This document shows, piece after piece, positions 1 to 8,954 of a stretch of DNA of 64,000 nucleotides (position 1 is its first letter; each line of letters opens with the position of its first letter). The position numbers and the translations under genes were made by a program. The notes under the pieces were generated by a model. It saw only the letters and a list, made by a program, of their open reading frames with translations, made no database searches and had not been told where the DNA came from. Source of the stretch: an uncultured Flavobacteriales bacterium (lineage in GTDB: Bacteria; Bacteroidota; Bacteroidia; Flavobacteriales_G; Salibacteraceae); contig CAJQLE010000003.1 in NCBI GenBank assembly GCA_905479105.1, positions 186,001 through 250,000 of the forward strand, in the 5' to 3' direction.

Positions 1-1523
1 AGGAAAGGATGTGTGCTTAAATCGTAATCGATGCCTGCGTAATTGGCTTCGTCCAGTACGTAAAAAGGAGCTTGCGGAGTACCGTCATTTCTGAACAAGT
101 GAAGAATACCTTGATCGGTGCCAATCACCATGTCATTATCCCCATCATCGTCTAAATCTCCAAAAGTGGGATGAATGTAACCGTAGCCGTAAGTTTTGAG
201 ATTAGCAAAATTTTCATCTTGGAGCTTGTAAATGGCATTAGTCGAATCGCCAACGTTTTCATAGAAAGTCAATGAAGCGGGAGCAGTTCCGCCATAGATG
301 GTGTAACCTTCATTACCTACTACAAGGTCTAATAGTTGGTCGCCATTCAGATCTACCATTGCCGGGAATGATCGTGCTCCTATATCTATCATTTCCCCAG
401 AGAAAAAACCAGCTGATTCAAGCTCAAAATTGGGATTCAGATTACTTCCAGTATTCCTATAATACCAATCAACTTCCTTGGTTATGGAAGTGTCAAAAAA
501 GGAAGTGGCGCCATCAGTCAATTGATTGGGAGCGACCAGCATGTCGTTAATTCCATCGCCATCAACATCTTCTATGTATGCTGCGGGAATATTTGGTAAA
601 ATGACGGGTTGGTTATAAGCAGGAAATGTGGTGTCTGAAAGTGTTAGATCTATTTCTGCGTCAACATTATCCATGACGTTAATAAGGCTGCGGAGGTATG
701 GATTGTAAGAATCGCCCGTTAAAAGGTCTTTAATGCCATCATTGTTTAAATCAAGAGAAGTAAGCGTTGTGCCTCCATGTCGTTGTCTTTGACTAGCAGC
801 TCTTCCTGTATCGCACACATATTCCGTCCAACCTGTTTGAGAAATATATTCTCGCACATGACCCCAACAAGGATTCACGAGTCTATATTTTAGGCTATCA
901 GCAGTGCCGTAAAGATCCATTGATTGATTTTCGATATAGAGCAAAACAAAAGGGGTAAGATCTACTTGACCTTGCACTAGCACATCTAAATCCCCATCCC
1001 CATCAAAGTCGCTAATAGCTGGTAAATCATTACTTGGAACTGTAAAGTAGAGTGAGCTAGCTCCCAGCCTTGAGTAGGTAAGGCTTTGTTTTATAAGTTC
1101 AAACTTCAATGCCGTATCGCTGATATTTCGATGTACATCAAATCCGAAATTATTGTATCCAGAGGAAAAGATGTCTTTTTTTCCATCACCATCATAATCT
1201 CTAAAAAGCACGAAGCTGCCGTCAAGCTTAGGTAGTAATTTGTGACTAGTCATATCCGCTGAAAAACCTCCATTGGCGTCACGCAAAAAAATGCGAGTCA
1301 CCTCGCCATCACGCTCAAAGGCATAGAAATCATTCAACCCATCTATGTTTACATCAAGAGATGAAAATTGAGGATTATTCAATCCACCAGCCCAAGGAAA
1401 ATTGAGTGTGTCTGTCCCATGAACTACAGCAATTTGATCTAGATGCTTGAAACCAAGGTTAAATTGAGCCTTCGCAGCTGCCACTAGCAGTAAAATTGAC
1501 AACAGACCAAACAGCTTTTTCAT
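1..1523 (-). CDS. Secreted FG-GAP/VCBS-repeat protein (3' end beyond the left edge)
   Basis: About 507 residues are visible and the frame stays open to base 1, so the C-terminus lies outside the window. The ATG at 1521-1523 begins a signal peptide (MKKLFGLLSILLLVAAAKAQ). The rest is a series of repeats carrying calcium-binding-type acidic loops: DYDGDGKKD, DFDGDGDLD, DVDGDGIND, DLNGDQLLD and DLDDDGDND. This is the FG-GAP/VCBS beta-propeller pattern of secreted adhesins and surface proteins. A C-terminal T9SS sorting domain is expected from the family and neighbours but is not visible. The gene is divergent from the outer-membrane protein gene at 1614. The repeat fold is clear; ligand and function are unknown. 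Confidence 0.85.
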   Translation of the reverse strand, partial: MKKLFGLLSILLLVAAAKAQFNLGFKHLDQIAVVHGTDTLNFPWAGGLNNPQFSSLDVNIDGLNDFYAFERDGEVTRIFLRDANGGFSADMTSHKLLPKLDGSFVLFRDYDGDGKKDIFSSGYNNFGFDVHRNISDTALKFELIKQSLTYSRLGASSLYFTVPSNDLPAISDFDGDGDLDVLVQGQVDLTPFVLLYIENQSMDLYGTADSLKYRLVNPCWGHVREYISQTGWTEYVCDTGRAASQRQRHGGTTLTSLDLNNDGIKDLLTGDSYNPYLRSLINVMDNVDAEIDLTLSDTTFPAYNQPVILPNIPAAYIEDVDGDGINDMLVAPNQLTDGATSFFDTSITKEVDWYYRNTGSNLNPNFELESAGFFSGEMIDIGARSFPAMVDLNGDQLLDLVVGNEGYTIYGGTAPASLTFYENVGDSTNAIYKLQDENFANLKTYGYGYIHPTFGDLDDDGDNDMVIGTDQGILHLFRNDGTPQAPFYVLDEANYAGIDYDLSTHPF

Positions 1524-1613
1524 ACTTGAAAGACGTAAAATTAAAATGCTTCGTTGTATTCCATCACTCACAACAAAATGCATCACGTACATTTGTCCCC
1601 CAAGATAAAAATT

Positions 1614-2330
1614 ATGCTTCGAGTTTACGGTTTAGTCCTTGTTTTAGTTTGTCTTTCCAATGTTGGTTTTTCACAGGAAGACCCATCTATTGATTCAGCT
1701 GCAGCCGAGATGGTGGAAGAGGATAAAGTCAAGCATCAAGACTTGTTTTACATTGATTTAAATTGGGACCGTCTCTTGGGAGTTTCTGCTCCTATTGAGC
1801 AAAAGTGGTTTGGAAGAGGCATTGGCTTGGGGTTACTTTACGATCAACCTCTTAATAAAAATGGAAATGTGAGTGTTGCCGCAGGTGTTGATTTCACTTC
1901 GCACAACTATTATATGAATTCTATTGCCACACGATTCAAGGGCCCAAATAATTGCTATACAGACTTCAGCATTGTGAGAGATTCTGTTTATACGAGAGGG
2001 AAAATTTCAGTGAACTATGTCGATATTCCCTTCGAATTGAGGTTTCGATTAAATCCAGATAAGAATGGGAATCGCTGGAAGTTGGCTCTAGGAGGGAAAG
2101 TTGGTTATAAGATCCAAGCTCATGAGAAGATCATCAATAATCAAGACATTAAAATCAAAACGTATGATTACCCGCATATTACGCGATTACGCTATGGACT
2201 GAGCGGCCGTGTAGGTTATGGCAGTATTATGCTTTCGGCATTTTATTCTTTGACCCCATTTTTTGATGAAGACCACAGTATCAATCAATACAACACGTTT
2301 ACGCTTGGTGTAACGATCGTTCCGTTTTAA
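1614..2330 (+). CDS. Outer-membrane beta-barrel protein (PorT-like/OmpW-size barrel)
   Basis: This protein of 238 residues has a signal peptide (MLRVYGLVLVLVCLSNVGFSQ). The body alternates short amphipathic strands rich in Gly and aromatic residues (GIGLGLLYDQP, LRFRLNPD, LALGGKVGYKI, YGLSGRVGYGS) and ends in a terminal strand with a C-terminal Phe (FTLGVTIVPF), as in 8-strand outer-membrane barrels. I place the start at the third in-frame ATG (1614) because it leads directly into the signal peptide; in-frame ATGs at 1554 and 1578 would add a charged extension before it. The barrel resembles the PF13568 family, which includes PorT, but I see nothing that identifies it as PorT. Role in the envelope unknown. 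Confidence 0.75.
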   Translation: MLRVYGLVLVLVCLSNVGFSQEDPSIDSAAAEMVEEDKVKHQDLFYIDLNWDRLLGVSAPIEQKWFGRGIGLGLLYDQPLNKNGNVSVAAGVDFTSHNYYMNSIATRFKGPNNCYTDFSIVRDSVYTRGKISVNYVDIPFELRFRLNPDKNGNRWKLALGGKVGYKIQAHEKIINNQDIKIKTYDYPHITRLRYGLSGRVGYGSIMLSAFYSLTPFFDEDHSINQYNTFTLGVTIVPF

Positions 2331-2439
2331 CTTTTCCTTCATTTTCAGTTAAACCTTTTTTCGTCTTTTCATAACGCTGAGCTAAGCAAGAATTTACACT
2401 ATGCTTTGACTTTTGCCTCAAACAAAATCAAAGTATATT

Positions 2440-4695
2440 ATGAAAAGAATTTACCTATCCATTTCATGCCTAATGTTAAGTGCCATTGGCCTTGCTCAAG
2501 TTTCTCTTGATCATGTGTCAACACACTTTACAAATTTGTATGACGAGAGCGCTGCAGAAATCGTAACCTACGATGCAGGTTCTCAAAAAATATTTTTTAG
2601 CAACGCTTTTGACAACAGTGTTGGGATTTTAGATTTCTCTGATCCAACTAACCTTTCACTTCTTTCTACAATCAATCTTAACCCTTATGGAGACGGTGTA
2701 AACAGCGTAAGTGCATTTGACGGAATGCTTGCTGTTGCTGTTGAAGTTGATGGTGAGCCAGGTATGGTAGTATTTTTTGATCATGACGGGAACTTCCAAT
2801 CTCAGGTTGAGGTGGGTTATTTGCCGGATATGCTCGCATTTTCTCATGACGGAAACAAAGTAGTTGTAGCGTGTGAGGGTGAACCTGCAAGTGATTATCT
2901 AATGGACCCAGTAGGGTCAGTTGCCATCATTGATGTGTCAGGTGGTGTTGCTTCTGTTACTCAAGGCGATGTTACCATTACTGAAATTGGTTCTTACACT
3001 GGCTCATTGAACGGTGTGCGAATTTTTGGTCCAGAAGCGATTTATGCTTTTGAAGAGACATTTCAAGACACGGCAATGGAGCTGAATCAATTTGTGACTT
3101 TCAATGAATTGAGCGCTGGTCCATGGTACTATGACAGTTTCATGGACGATTATTTTGCTGAAGCCAATGGTTTTGGTGATGATACTGCAAGCATCGATTG
3201 GTTGATTTCAGATTTAATCGACATCACCAATTTCACTGACGCTTCTGTTTCTTTCTATTCTGCAAAGAACTTTTCTGGTGGTTCTATGGACTTCTTAGTT
3301 TCTGATGATTATGATGGAATGGGAGACCCTACCACTGCAACGTGGGATACATTAACTGCTATGGCAGCTTGGTCGCCAGGTGGATACCTTGACACCAACT
3401 CAGGCGACATCAGCTTATCTTCTTACATCGGATCTGAAATTGCTGTAGCTTTCTTATATAAGTCTACTGGAAACGGTGGAGGAAACGGAGCACTTTGGCA
3501 AATTGACGATATCGTTGTTGCAGGATCTCATAGCGATGCCAGCAATTTTGAGCCAGAATATGTGGCCATTTCAGCAGATAACAGCACAGCTTTCGTTTCT
3601 CTTCAAGAAAACAATGCCGTTGCTGTCGTTAACTTGAGCAATGGAAACATCACCGACATTTTGCCTTTAGGTTGGAAAGATCATTCAGTAGATGGAAATG
3701 GTTTAGATGCAAGTGATAAAGATGATGAGGTGAACATCACTACTTATCCTTTTAGAGGCCTTTACCTTCCTGATGCTATTGCCACTGTGAATATTGCAGG
3801 AACTGATTATATCATTACCGCTAATGAGGGAGATGCGCGCGATTATGATGCATATTCTGAAGAAGAGCGTTTGAAAGATGTAGACTTAGATCCAACTGCA
3901 TTTCCTGATGCTGCAACGTTGCAAGCTGACGAGAATGGCGGACGAATTAACATCACCACCTCTATGGGCGATACTGATGGTGACGGTGATTTCGATGAGA
4001 TTTACACCTACGGAGCGCGCTCTTTCACAATTTGGGACGCAAGTGGAAACGTGGTGTTCGATTCAGGCGATGACTTTGAGCAAATTACAGCAACTGAATA
4101 TCCTGCTGATTTCAATAGTGGAAACGATGAAAACGATGATTTTGAAGGTCGTTCTGACAATAAAGGACCAGAGCCTGAGGCTGTCGAAATAGCTACAATT
4201 GGAGATAAAGTGTATGCATTTATTGGCCTAGAGCGAATTGGTGGTGTGATGATGTATGACATCACAGATCCTGCAAATGCAACTTTTGTAACTTACGTAA
4301 ACAACCGCGACTTTTCTGTAATGGATCCTGAGACCAATGCAATTGGCGATTTAGGATGTGAAGATGTATTGTTCATTGACAGTGCATCAAGCGCTGATGG
4401 AAACTACTACATCGTTACTTCAAACGAAGTGAGCGGTACAGTTTCTGTTTTTCAAATCAATGGAGTAGTGGGAACAAAGGACATTGACAATGCTACGAAA
4501 TGGGCGCTTTACCCAAATCCAGCTAACGATGTTATTAAGCTTTCAGTAAAAGGCAACTATCGCATCACTGACCTTTCTGGTCGTGTGATGGGAGTTGTTT
4601 CTAACACCAATACGGTAGATGTTTGTTCTTACAATGCTGGAGTTTACTTCATCAGCAATAATGAAGGAGAGACCAAATCATTTATTAAGAACTAA
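2440..4695 (+). CDS. Choice-of-anchor I family protein with inserted choice-of-anchor J-like domain and T9SS sorting domain
   Basis: A secreted protein of 751 residues. The ATG at 2440 gives the signal peptide MKRIYLSISCLMLSAIGLAQ; a TTG at 2413 in frame is less likely. The main body is a WD/lactonase-like beta-propeller typical of the choice-of-anchor I family (YLPDMLAFSHDGNKVVVACE, then ITANEGDARDYD and KGPEPEAVEI). An insertion at about residues 205-365 looks like a separate jelly-roll module (choice-of-anchor J-like: FTDASVSFYSAKNF, LWQIDDIVV). The last about 70 residues form a type A T9SS sorting domain (YPNPANDVIKL to the Lys-Asn end), so export through T9SS and surface attachment are expected. 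The substrate is unknown; the 'choice-of-anchor' name refers only to the variable C-terminal anchoring. Confidence 0.85.
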   Translation: MKRIYLSISCLMLSAIGLAQVSLDHVSTHFTNLYDESAAEIVTYDAGSQKIFFSNAFDNSVGILDFSDPTNLSLLSTINLNPYGDGVNSVSAFDGMLAVAVEVDGEPGMVVFFDHDGNFQSQVEVGYLPDMLAFSHDGNKVVVACEGEPASDYLMDPVGSVAIIDVSGGVASVTQGDVTITEIGSYTGSLNGVRIFGPEAIYAFEETFQDTAMELNQFVTFNELSAGPWYYDSFMDDYFAEANGFGDDTASIDWLISDLIDITNFTDASVSFYSAKNFSGGSMDFLVSDDYDGMGDPTTATWDTLTAMAAWSPGGYLDTNSGDISLSSYIGSEIAVAFLYKSTGNGGGNGALWQIDDIVVAGSHSDASNFEPEYVAISADNSTAFVSLQENNAVAVVNLSNGNITDILPLGWKDHSVDGNGLDASDKDDEVNITTYPFRGLYLPDAIATVNIAGTDYIITANEGDARDYDAYSEEERLKDVDLDPTAFPDAATLQADENGGRINITTSMGDTDGDGDFDEIYTYGARSFTIWDASGNVVFDSGDDFEQITATEYPADFNSGNDENDDFEGRSDNKGPEPEAVEIATIGDKVYAFIGLERIGGVMMYDITDPANATFVTYVNNRDFSVMDPETNAIGDLGCEDVLFIDSASSADGNYYIVTSNEVSGTVSVFQINGVVGTKDIDNATKWALYPNPANDVIKLSVKGNYRITDLSGRVMGVVSNTNTVDVCSYNAGVYFISNNEGETKSFIKN

Positions 4696-4716
4696 GCTGA
4701 CCTTCATAGTTGATTA

Positions 4717-4749
4717 CACCCCGCTTGCCTTTGGTGAGTGGGGCTTTTT
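4717..4749 (+). terminator. Rho-independent terminator after the choice-of-anchor I gene
   Basis: CCCCGCT (4719-4725) pairs with AGTGGGG (4737-4743) with one G-T wobble, followed by a run of five T. It lies 22 nt after the stop codon of the upstream gene. Confidence 0.75.
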
Positions 4750-4840
4750 GTGTCCTGAATAAACAATTTAATGGACAGAACCTTAACAGAAACACATAAA
4801 TGAAGTTCCGATGGGTAAATATGGTTTCGGGGTGCTTGGG

Positions 4841-5329
4841 TTAATTATCAGCTTTCACAAACTTCGAAAGGATTTCCTTCAAGCCATTAGGTCGTTGTGT
4901 TCCTAGAGTAACCACCTGACCATCTTTGGTTTCAAATTCTACACACCAATGCCCATAGGTAAAAAAGCGCTGGCTGTTTTTCTTGTGTAAGTTGAACATT
5001 GGCCGATTTAAAAGGAACTTTGAATAAGGTTTTACTTCAACATATTTGATGCCGTCAAGGTCCATCTCCACTTTCTTGAAAGTCATCGGGCCAATCAATG
5101 TCAACTTTGATCCATCTAATCGGGTTTCTAGATGCTGGATTAGCAATGATGCTATAGATAGCACCAAAATGACGATGGCCAGTAAAAGAAAAGTTTCTTT
5201 CATTTGGTCGTCCACTTCAGACAAGAAGTACACGGCAAGGCAAAACAAAGCAATGACTGTTCTGCGTATGATGCCGAATCGGTTGTAACCGAGGTATTGT
5301 TTTTCGCTGTAATCGTGTTTAGTTGCCAT
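4841..5329 (-). CDS. Small membrane protein with two TM helices and a cytosolic PH-like C-terminal part
   Basis: A protein of 162 residues. I choose the ATG at 5327-5329 (MATKHDYSEK), which overlaps the tilS stop by 11 bp; an in-frame start at 5392 would run 74 bp into tilS. Two hydrophobic helices follow (about residues 22-39 and 46-69: TVIALFCLAVYFLSEV and TFLLLAIVILVLSIASLL) with a very short loop between them. The remaining about 85 residues look like a single beta-rich domain (LTLIGPMTFKKVEMDLDGIK, HWCVEFETKDGQVVTLGTQR), resembling the bacterial PH-domain membrane-protein architecture. It is the last gene of the minus-strand run that includes hemH-pabB-tilS. I do not recognise a named family; function unknown. 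Confidence 0.7.
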   Translation of the reverse strand: MATKHDYSEKQYLGYNRFGIIRRTVIALFCLAVYFLSEVDDQMKETFLLLAIVILVLSIASLLIQHLETRLDGSKLTLIGPMTFKKVEMDLDGIKYVEVKPYSKFLLNRPMFNLHKKNSQRFFTYGHWCVEFETKDGQVVTLGTQRPNGLKEILSKFVKADN

Positions 5330-6623
5330 AGCGTCCGAAAGATAAGGAAAGAATTTGCGAAGTCTTAGCATCAATTTTACACCAGTCTGCAATTTGAACT
5401 TCAGGTATCCAACAAATTCTACCGTCTGAAGTTTTTAAGACGTACATTTCTTTCAATTGGGCAGGTCCAAATCCCTTTTCTTTTAAAAATTTCCTCACAT
5501 CTACTTTATAGTCTAAACCAAGGGGTTGAAAAACGTCTTCAGATTCTATCATAGTGAGGGTTAACGGAAAGGAAATTGCCTTTGAGTCAAGACTTGCAGT
5601 ATGCTCGCTGCCTAAGTTCATCACTCCATTATAATCTTTTGAAACCACTTCTATGAACACACTTCCATTGTTGAATTCGCCAACATGGGTTATAATTATT
5701 GTTTCGTTTTTTGCGCCATCTTTTAGAATAACATCCACTGCATTTTTGCGCAAAATGGCTTCATATCTTGGTGATTCAATCTTCTTTCCCGCTTCGCTTG
5801 CTTTCAACAAATCTTCACACTGAGTGCGGTTAAAACCGAATGGACGCAAAGCGTGATAGAGCCAAGTGGCTGTGGATTCGGTGGGTAAAGTTTGTAAATC
5901 AATTGAGTAGTTTGAGCCAATGTTGTTGCGCAGTTTGTCGGCCATAGCAGTCATTGCCATGGCATCTTCCTTTAAGTTTTGGAAACTGGTCGAGAGTTTC
6001 TTGTCAGCATTCGGATCCAATGAATCGAGCATAGGAATCAGATGGTGACGTATGCGATTGCGCAGATAAGCATCTGTTTCATTGGAGGCATCATCACGAT
6101 ATGGTAAATGATACTTTTGAGCGTAGTTGGTGATTTCTTTCCGATTTGCCCATAAAAGCGGACGAACTATGTTGTCTCTCTTCACCGGAATCCCTTGCAG
6201 ACCATAAATCCCTGTTCCTCTTAATAGATTTATGAAAAAACTCTCGGCATTGTCCTCTGCATGATGTGCTGTGGCAACCTTAGAATAGCTGAATTCGTTG
6301 CACAAACTGTCAAACATTCTATAACGCTCCTCTCGCGCGGCCTCTTGGATGTTGAGCTGAGGAGTTAAGTCCCATTGCACTTCTTGTGAATGAACTTTCA
6401 CCTTGAGCAACGCACCGAATTCATCCACTGTTTTAGCATCTAAATCAGAGTCTTTACCCCGCAGCATATAGTTCATATGTGCAATACCAATATTAAACCC
6501 AGCCTCGTGAAGTAAATTGGCTAATACCATGCTATCTCTTCCTCCACTTACTGCAACCAATACTCTATCATCTTTCGATATAAGATCATGCAGTTGGCAG
6601 AATTCAAGAAGCTGTTTTTTCAT
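5319..6623 (-). CDS. tilS: tRNA(Ile)-lysidine synthase TilS
   Basis: At 434 residues this is normal length for TilS. The enzyme ligates lysine onto C34 of tRNA-Ile(CAU) with ATP, changing its codon reading from AUG to AUA; it is essential in most bacteria. The PP-loop of the ATP-pyrophosphatase fold is plain at residues 26-31 (SGGRDS), followed by AHMNYMLRG, the GTGIYGLQGI segment and RNRIRHHLIPML, all TilS signatures. A C-terminal TilS_C-like region (about 360-434) is present. The ATG at 6621-6623 lies 20 bp inside the 3' end of pabB, so the two are translationally coupled. Confidence 0.95.
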   Translation of the reverse strand: MKKQLLEFCQLHDLISKDDRVLVAVSGGRDSMVLANLLHEAGFNIGIAHMNYMLRGKDSDLDAKTVDEFGALLKVKVHSQEVQWDLTPQLNIQEAAREERYRMFDSLCNEFSYSKVATAHHAEDNAESFFINLLRGTGIYGLQGIPVKRDNIVRPLLWANRKEITNYAQKYHLPYRDDASNETDAYLRNRIRHHLIPMLDSLDPNADKKLSTSFQNLKEDAMAMTAMADKLRNNIGSNYSIDLQTLPTESTATWLYHALRPFGFNRTQCEDLLKASEAGKKIESPRYEAILRKNAVDVILKDGAKNETIIITHVGEFNNGSVFIEVVSKDYNGVMNLGSEHTASLDSKAISFPLTLTMIESEDVFQPLGLDYKVDVRKFLKEKGFGPAQLKEMYVLKTSDGRICWIPEVQIADWCKIDAKTSQILSLSFGRYGN

Positions 6624-7929
6624 CCTTCAAAGGTAGAAAGGTAGTATTGGATTGTGTGAAATGCTTTTGAACCAATTCTAGCAGCGGTGTCACCTTTACC
6701 ATGCACTCCTCATATTCGGCTTCGGGATCTGACAAATCAGTGATTCCTCCTCCTGCATGGCAAGACAAGTACTTGTTTTCTTCGTTATAAATTAGACTTC
6801 TAATTACCACATTGAAATCTGCGCTTCCATCAGGTTGGATGAAACCAATTGTTCCGCTGTATATTCCTCTTTTACTATGCTCTAGCTCCTCCAGAATATG
6901 CATTGCTCGAACCTTCGGAGCTCCAGTCATGCTGCCCATCGGAAACGCTTTAAGCAGAGCGGTTATAATGGGCGTATTTGGCTTCAATTCTGCTGTTACC
7001 GTAGAATACATTTGATGCACTCTTGTGTAGCTTTCGATGCGATAAAGTTCTGGTACTTTAACGGATGCCTTAGTTGCAAAATGAGAGAGATCATTCCGCA
7101 CTAAATCAACAATCATAACATTTTCACGCCTTTCTTTTTCTGAAGTGCGCAGCGCTTCTTTATTTGCAGCATCTATTATCGCGTCATTCGATCTTGGCGC
7201 TGTTCCCTTCATAGGTTGCGATGTGATGATGTTATCTTTCACCTTTAAAAATCGCTCAGGACTGAAACTTATAACTGCTTTTTTACCGGTTTTATAAAAC
7301 ACGGAAAATGGATTTTGCATTGCGGCAAACCCTTCATTAAACAATGTGGCGCTTGACACCGAAACACCTTCCCAATAAAACTCTTGACAGAAGTTGGCTT
7401 GGTAAATATTACCTCTTTGAATGTGCGTTTTAAGTGTGACTAAATGATTGAGGTACTCTGCCTTTTTCACTCTTTGATTTACTGAAATGCGCTCGCCTGG
7501 AATTGCTTTTATCTGCTGACCAATGATGGCATCAAGGCATTGCCGAATATATTGCTCTCCTGTTCGGTTTTTGTGAAATGAGAAGGTCGCTTCATCTTCT
7601 TTGAGAGTAATTATCACTTCAGGAACAAAGAAGGCTAACTCAGGAAAACCCAGATGGTCTTCATTGTTCGAATGCAATAGCTCTAGTTGATTCTTGACAT
7701 CATAGTTGAGATGGCAAAACAGCAGATCATTGGTGTTCTGAAAAAAGTCTTTTGCCTTTTCAAGACCTGTTTCCTCAAAAGATTCATACTCTCCGAAACC
7801 TGCCAATAAGCTTCCATCTATTTGCCAACCTTTTCCTCTGAAGCACATTGCTAACTCCTCTTGCTCCAGCCAAAGACAAAGCTTGTCAGAGAAATCATGG
7901 TCAACCTGAAATGATAGGCTGCTCCGCAT
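6604..7929 (-). CDS. pabB: Aminodeoxychorismate synthase component I (PabB)
   Basis: A chorismate-binding enzyme of 441 residues. It converts chorismate with ammonia to 4-amino-4-deoxychorismate on the way to p-aminobenzoate and folate. The C-terminal chorismate-binding core is intact (ENVMIVDLVRNDLSHFA, GSMTGAPKVRAM, YSGTIGFIQPDG, CHAGGGIT). The PMKGT motif puts Lys at residue 241 where TrpE anthranilate synthases have Ala (PIAGT), and this supports PabB over TrpE. No glutamine amidotransferase partner (pabA) or pabC is adjacent. The gene sits two bases after hemH and overlaps tilS by 20 bp, so hemH-pabB-tilS are probably co-transcribed. Confidence 0.9.
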   Translation of the reverse strand: MRSSLSFQVDHDFSDKLCLWLEQEELAMCFRGKGWQIDGSLLAGFGEYESFEETGLEKAKDFFQNTNDLLFCHLNYDVKNQLELLHSNNEDHLGFPELAFFVPEVIITLKEDEATFSFHKNRTGEQYIRQCLDAIIGQQIKAIPGERISVNQRVKKAEYLNHLVTLKTHIQRGNIYQANFCQEFYWEGVSVSSATLFNEGFAAMQNPFSVFYKTGKKAVISFSPERFLKVKDNIITSQPMKGTAPRSNDAIIDAANKEALRTSEKERRENVMIVDLVRNDLSHFATKASVKVPELYRIESYTRVHQMYSTVTAELKPNTPIITALLKAFPMGSMTGAPKVRAMHILEELEHSKRGIYSGTIGFIQPDGSADFNVVIRSLIYNEENKYLSCHAGGGITDLSDPEAEYEECMVKVTPLLELVQKHFTQSNTTFLPLKDEKTAS

Positions 7930-7931
7930 AG

Positions 7932-8939
7932 TTAGTGTGTTTTCACTAAGTCTTCTAAGGCTTCAATCCACAACGGATGATCGTTTAAACTCTCTACCAA
8001 TTGTACTTTTTCACCACCGTGTTCTTCAAAAATCTCTTGGTATTCCTCACCAATCTCGATGGTTGTTTCTAGGCAATCTGCAACAAATGCAGGCGAGAAT
8101 ACGAGTAGTTTCTTAGCGCCTTTTTTGGCTTGTTCTTCTACTACTTTATCGCTGAATGGCTCTAACCAATTTTTATCCAATCGAGATTGGAAACAGACGG
8201 TGTAGCGGTCTTCAGGAATACCCAAAGCAGCAGTCAATAATCGTGTAGTAGCAAAGCAAGTGGCCTTGTAGCAGAATTTATTCTCTTCGGTGAGCTCCGT
8301 CTCGCAATGCTTTTCATTACAAGGACCCTCGTCATATACTTTATCTACATGTCGTTCTGGTAAGCCATGATACGAGAATAATACATGATCATAATCTTGC
8401 CAATTATATTTCTTACCACGTTCAACAAAGGCGTTGATGAATCCTTGATGATCCCAGTATTGACTGATAAATGATAGTTCAGGAATAACCCACCACTTTC
8501 TTATTACATCCATTACCTCTTGTAAAGCCGATCCAGTGCTAGCAGAAGCGTAATGAGGAAACAATGGAAGAACGATGATTTTGCGTGGATTGGACTTTCT
8601 GATCTTTTCTAGAACAGAAGGCACACTTGGATTTTTATAACGCATGGCCAATTCTACATCATAGTCTTCACCAAGCTTTTCTTGCAATAGATGCTTGACA
8701 TTTTCTCCATGAAGAATAATTGGGGATCCTTTTTCAGTCCATAATGATTTATAAATTTTGGCGCTTTTTGGCGCTCTAAATGGCACAATGATCAGATTCA
8801 CCAAAAATTTTCTCAATAACCAAGGAATGTCAATAACCCGTGGGTCATTCAAGAATTGTGATAGGTAACTTCTTACATCTGAGACGCTTGGGCTGTCAGG
8901 AGTTCCTAGATTTACTAATAATACGGTTGCTTTCTTCAT
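7932..8939 (-). CDS. hemH: Ferrochelatase HemH
   Basis: Of normal length at 335 residues, this enzyme inserts Fe2+ into protoporphyrin IX as the last step of the classical protoporphyrin branch of heme synthesis. The N-terminus has the typical LLVNLGTPDSPSVSDVRSYL segment, the catalytic His is in SYHGLPERH (His191), and the second metal/proton relay region is near VFSPAFVADCLETTIEIGEE. Four cysteines (CNEKHC, FCYKATC, about residues 207-228) resemble the Cys-rich stretch seen in some ferrochelatases, but no iron-sulfur cluster can be asserted. It lies 15 nt after the membrane protein gene and 2 nt before pabB. Confidence 0.95.
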   Translation of the reverse strand: MKKATVLLVNLGTPDSPSVSDVRSYLSQFLNDPRVIDIPWLLRKFLVNLIIVPFRAPKSAKIYKSLWTEKGSPIILHGENVKHLLQEKLGEDYDVELAMRYKNPSVPSVLEKIRKSNPRKIIVLPLFPHYASASTGSALQEVMDVIRKWWVIPELSFISQYWDHQGFINAFVERGKKYNWQDYDHVLFSYHGLPERHVDKVYDEGPCNEKHCETELTEENKFCYKATCFATTRLLTAALGIPEDRYTVCFQSRLDKNWLEPFSDKVVEEQAKKGAKKLLVFSPAFVADCLETTIEIGEEYQEIFEEHGGEKVQLVESLNDHPLWIEALEDLVKTH

Positions 8940-8954
8940 TCTATAAAATTCTAC

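Noticed and set aside
6604-7929. pabB as anthranilate synthase TrpE
   Set aside because: The PMKGT motif with Lys241 is the PabB form, and no trp gene is adjacent.
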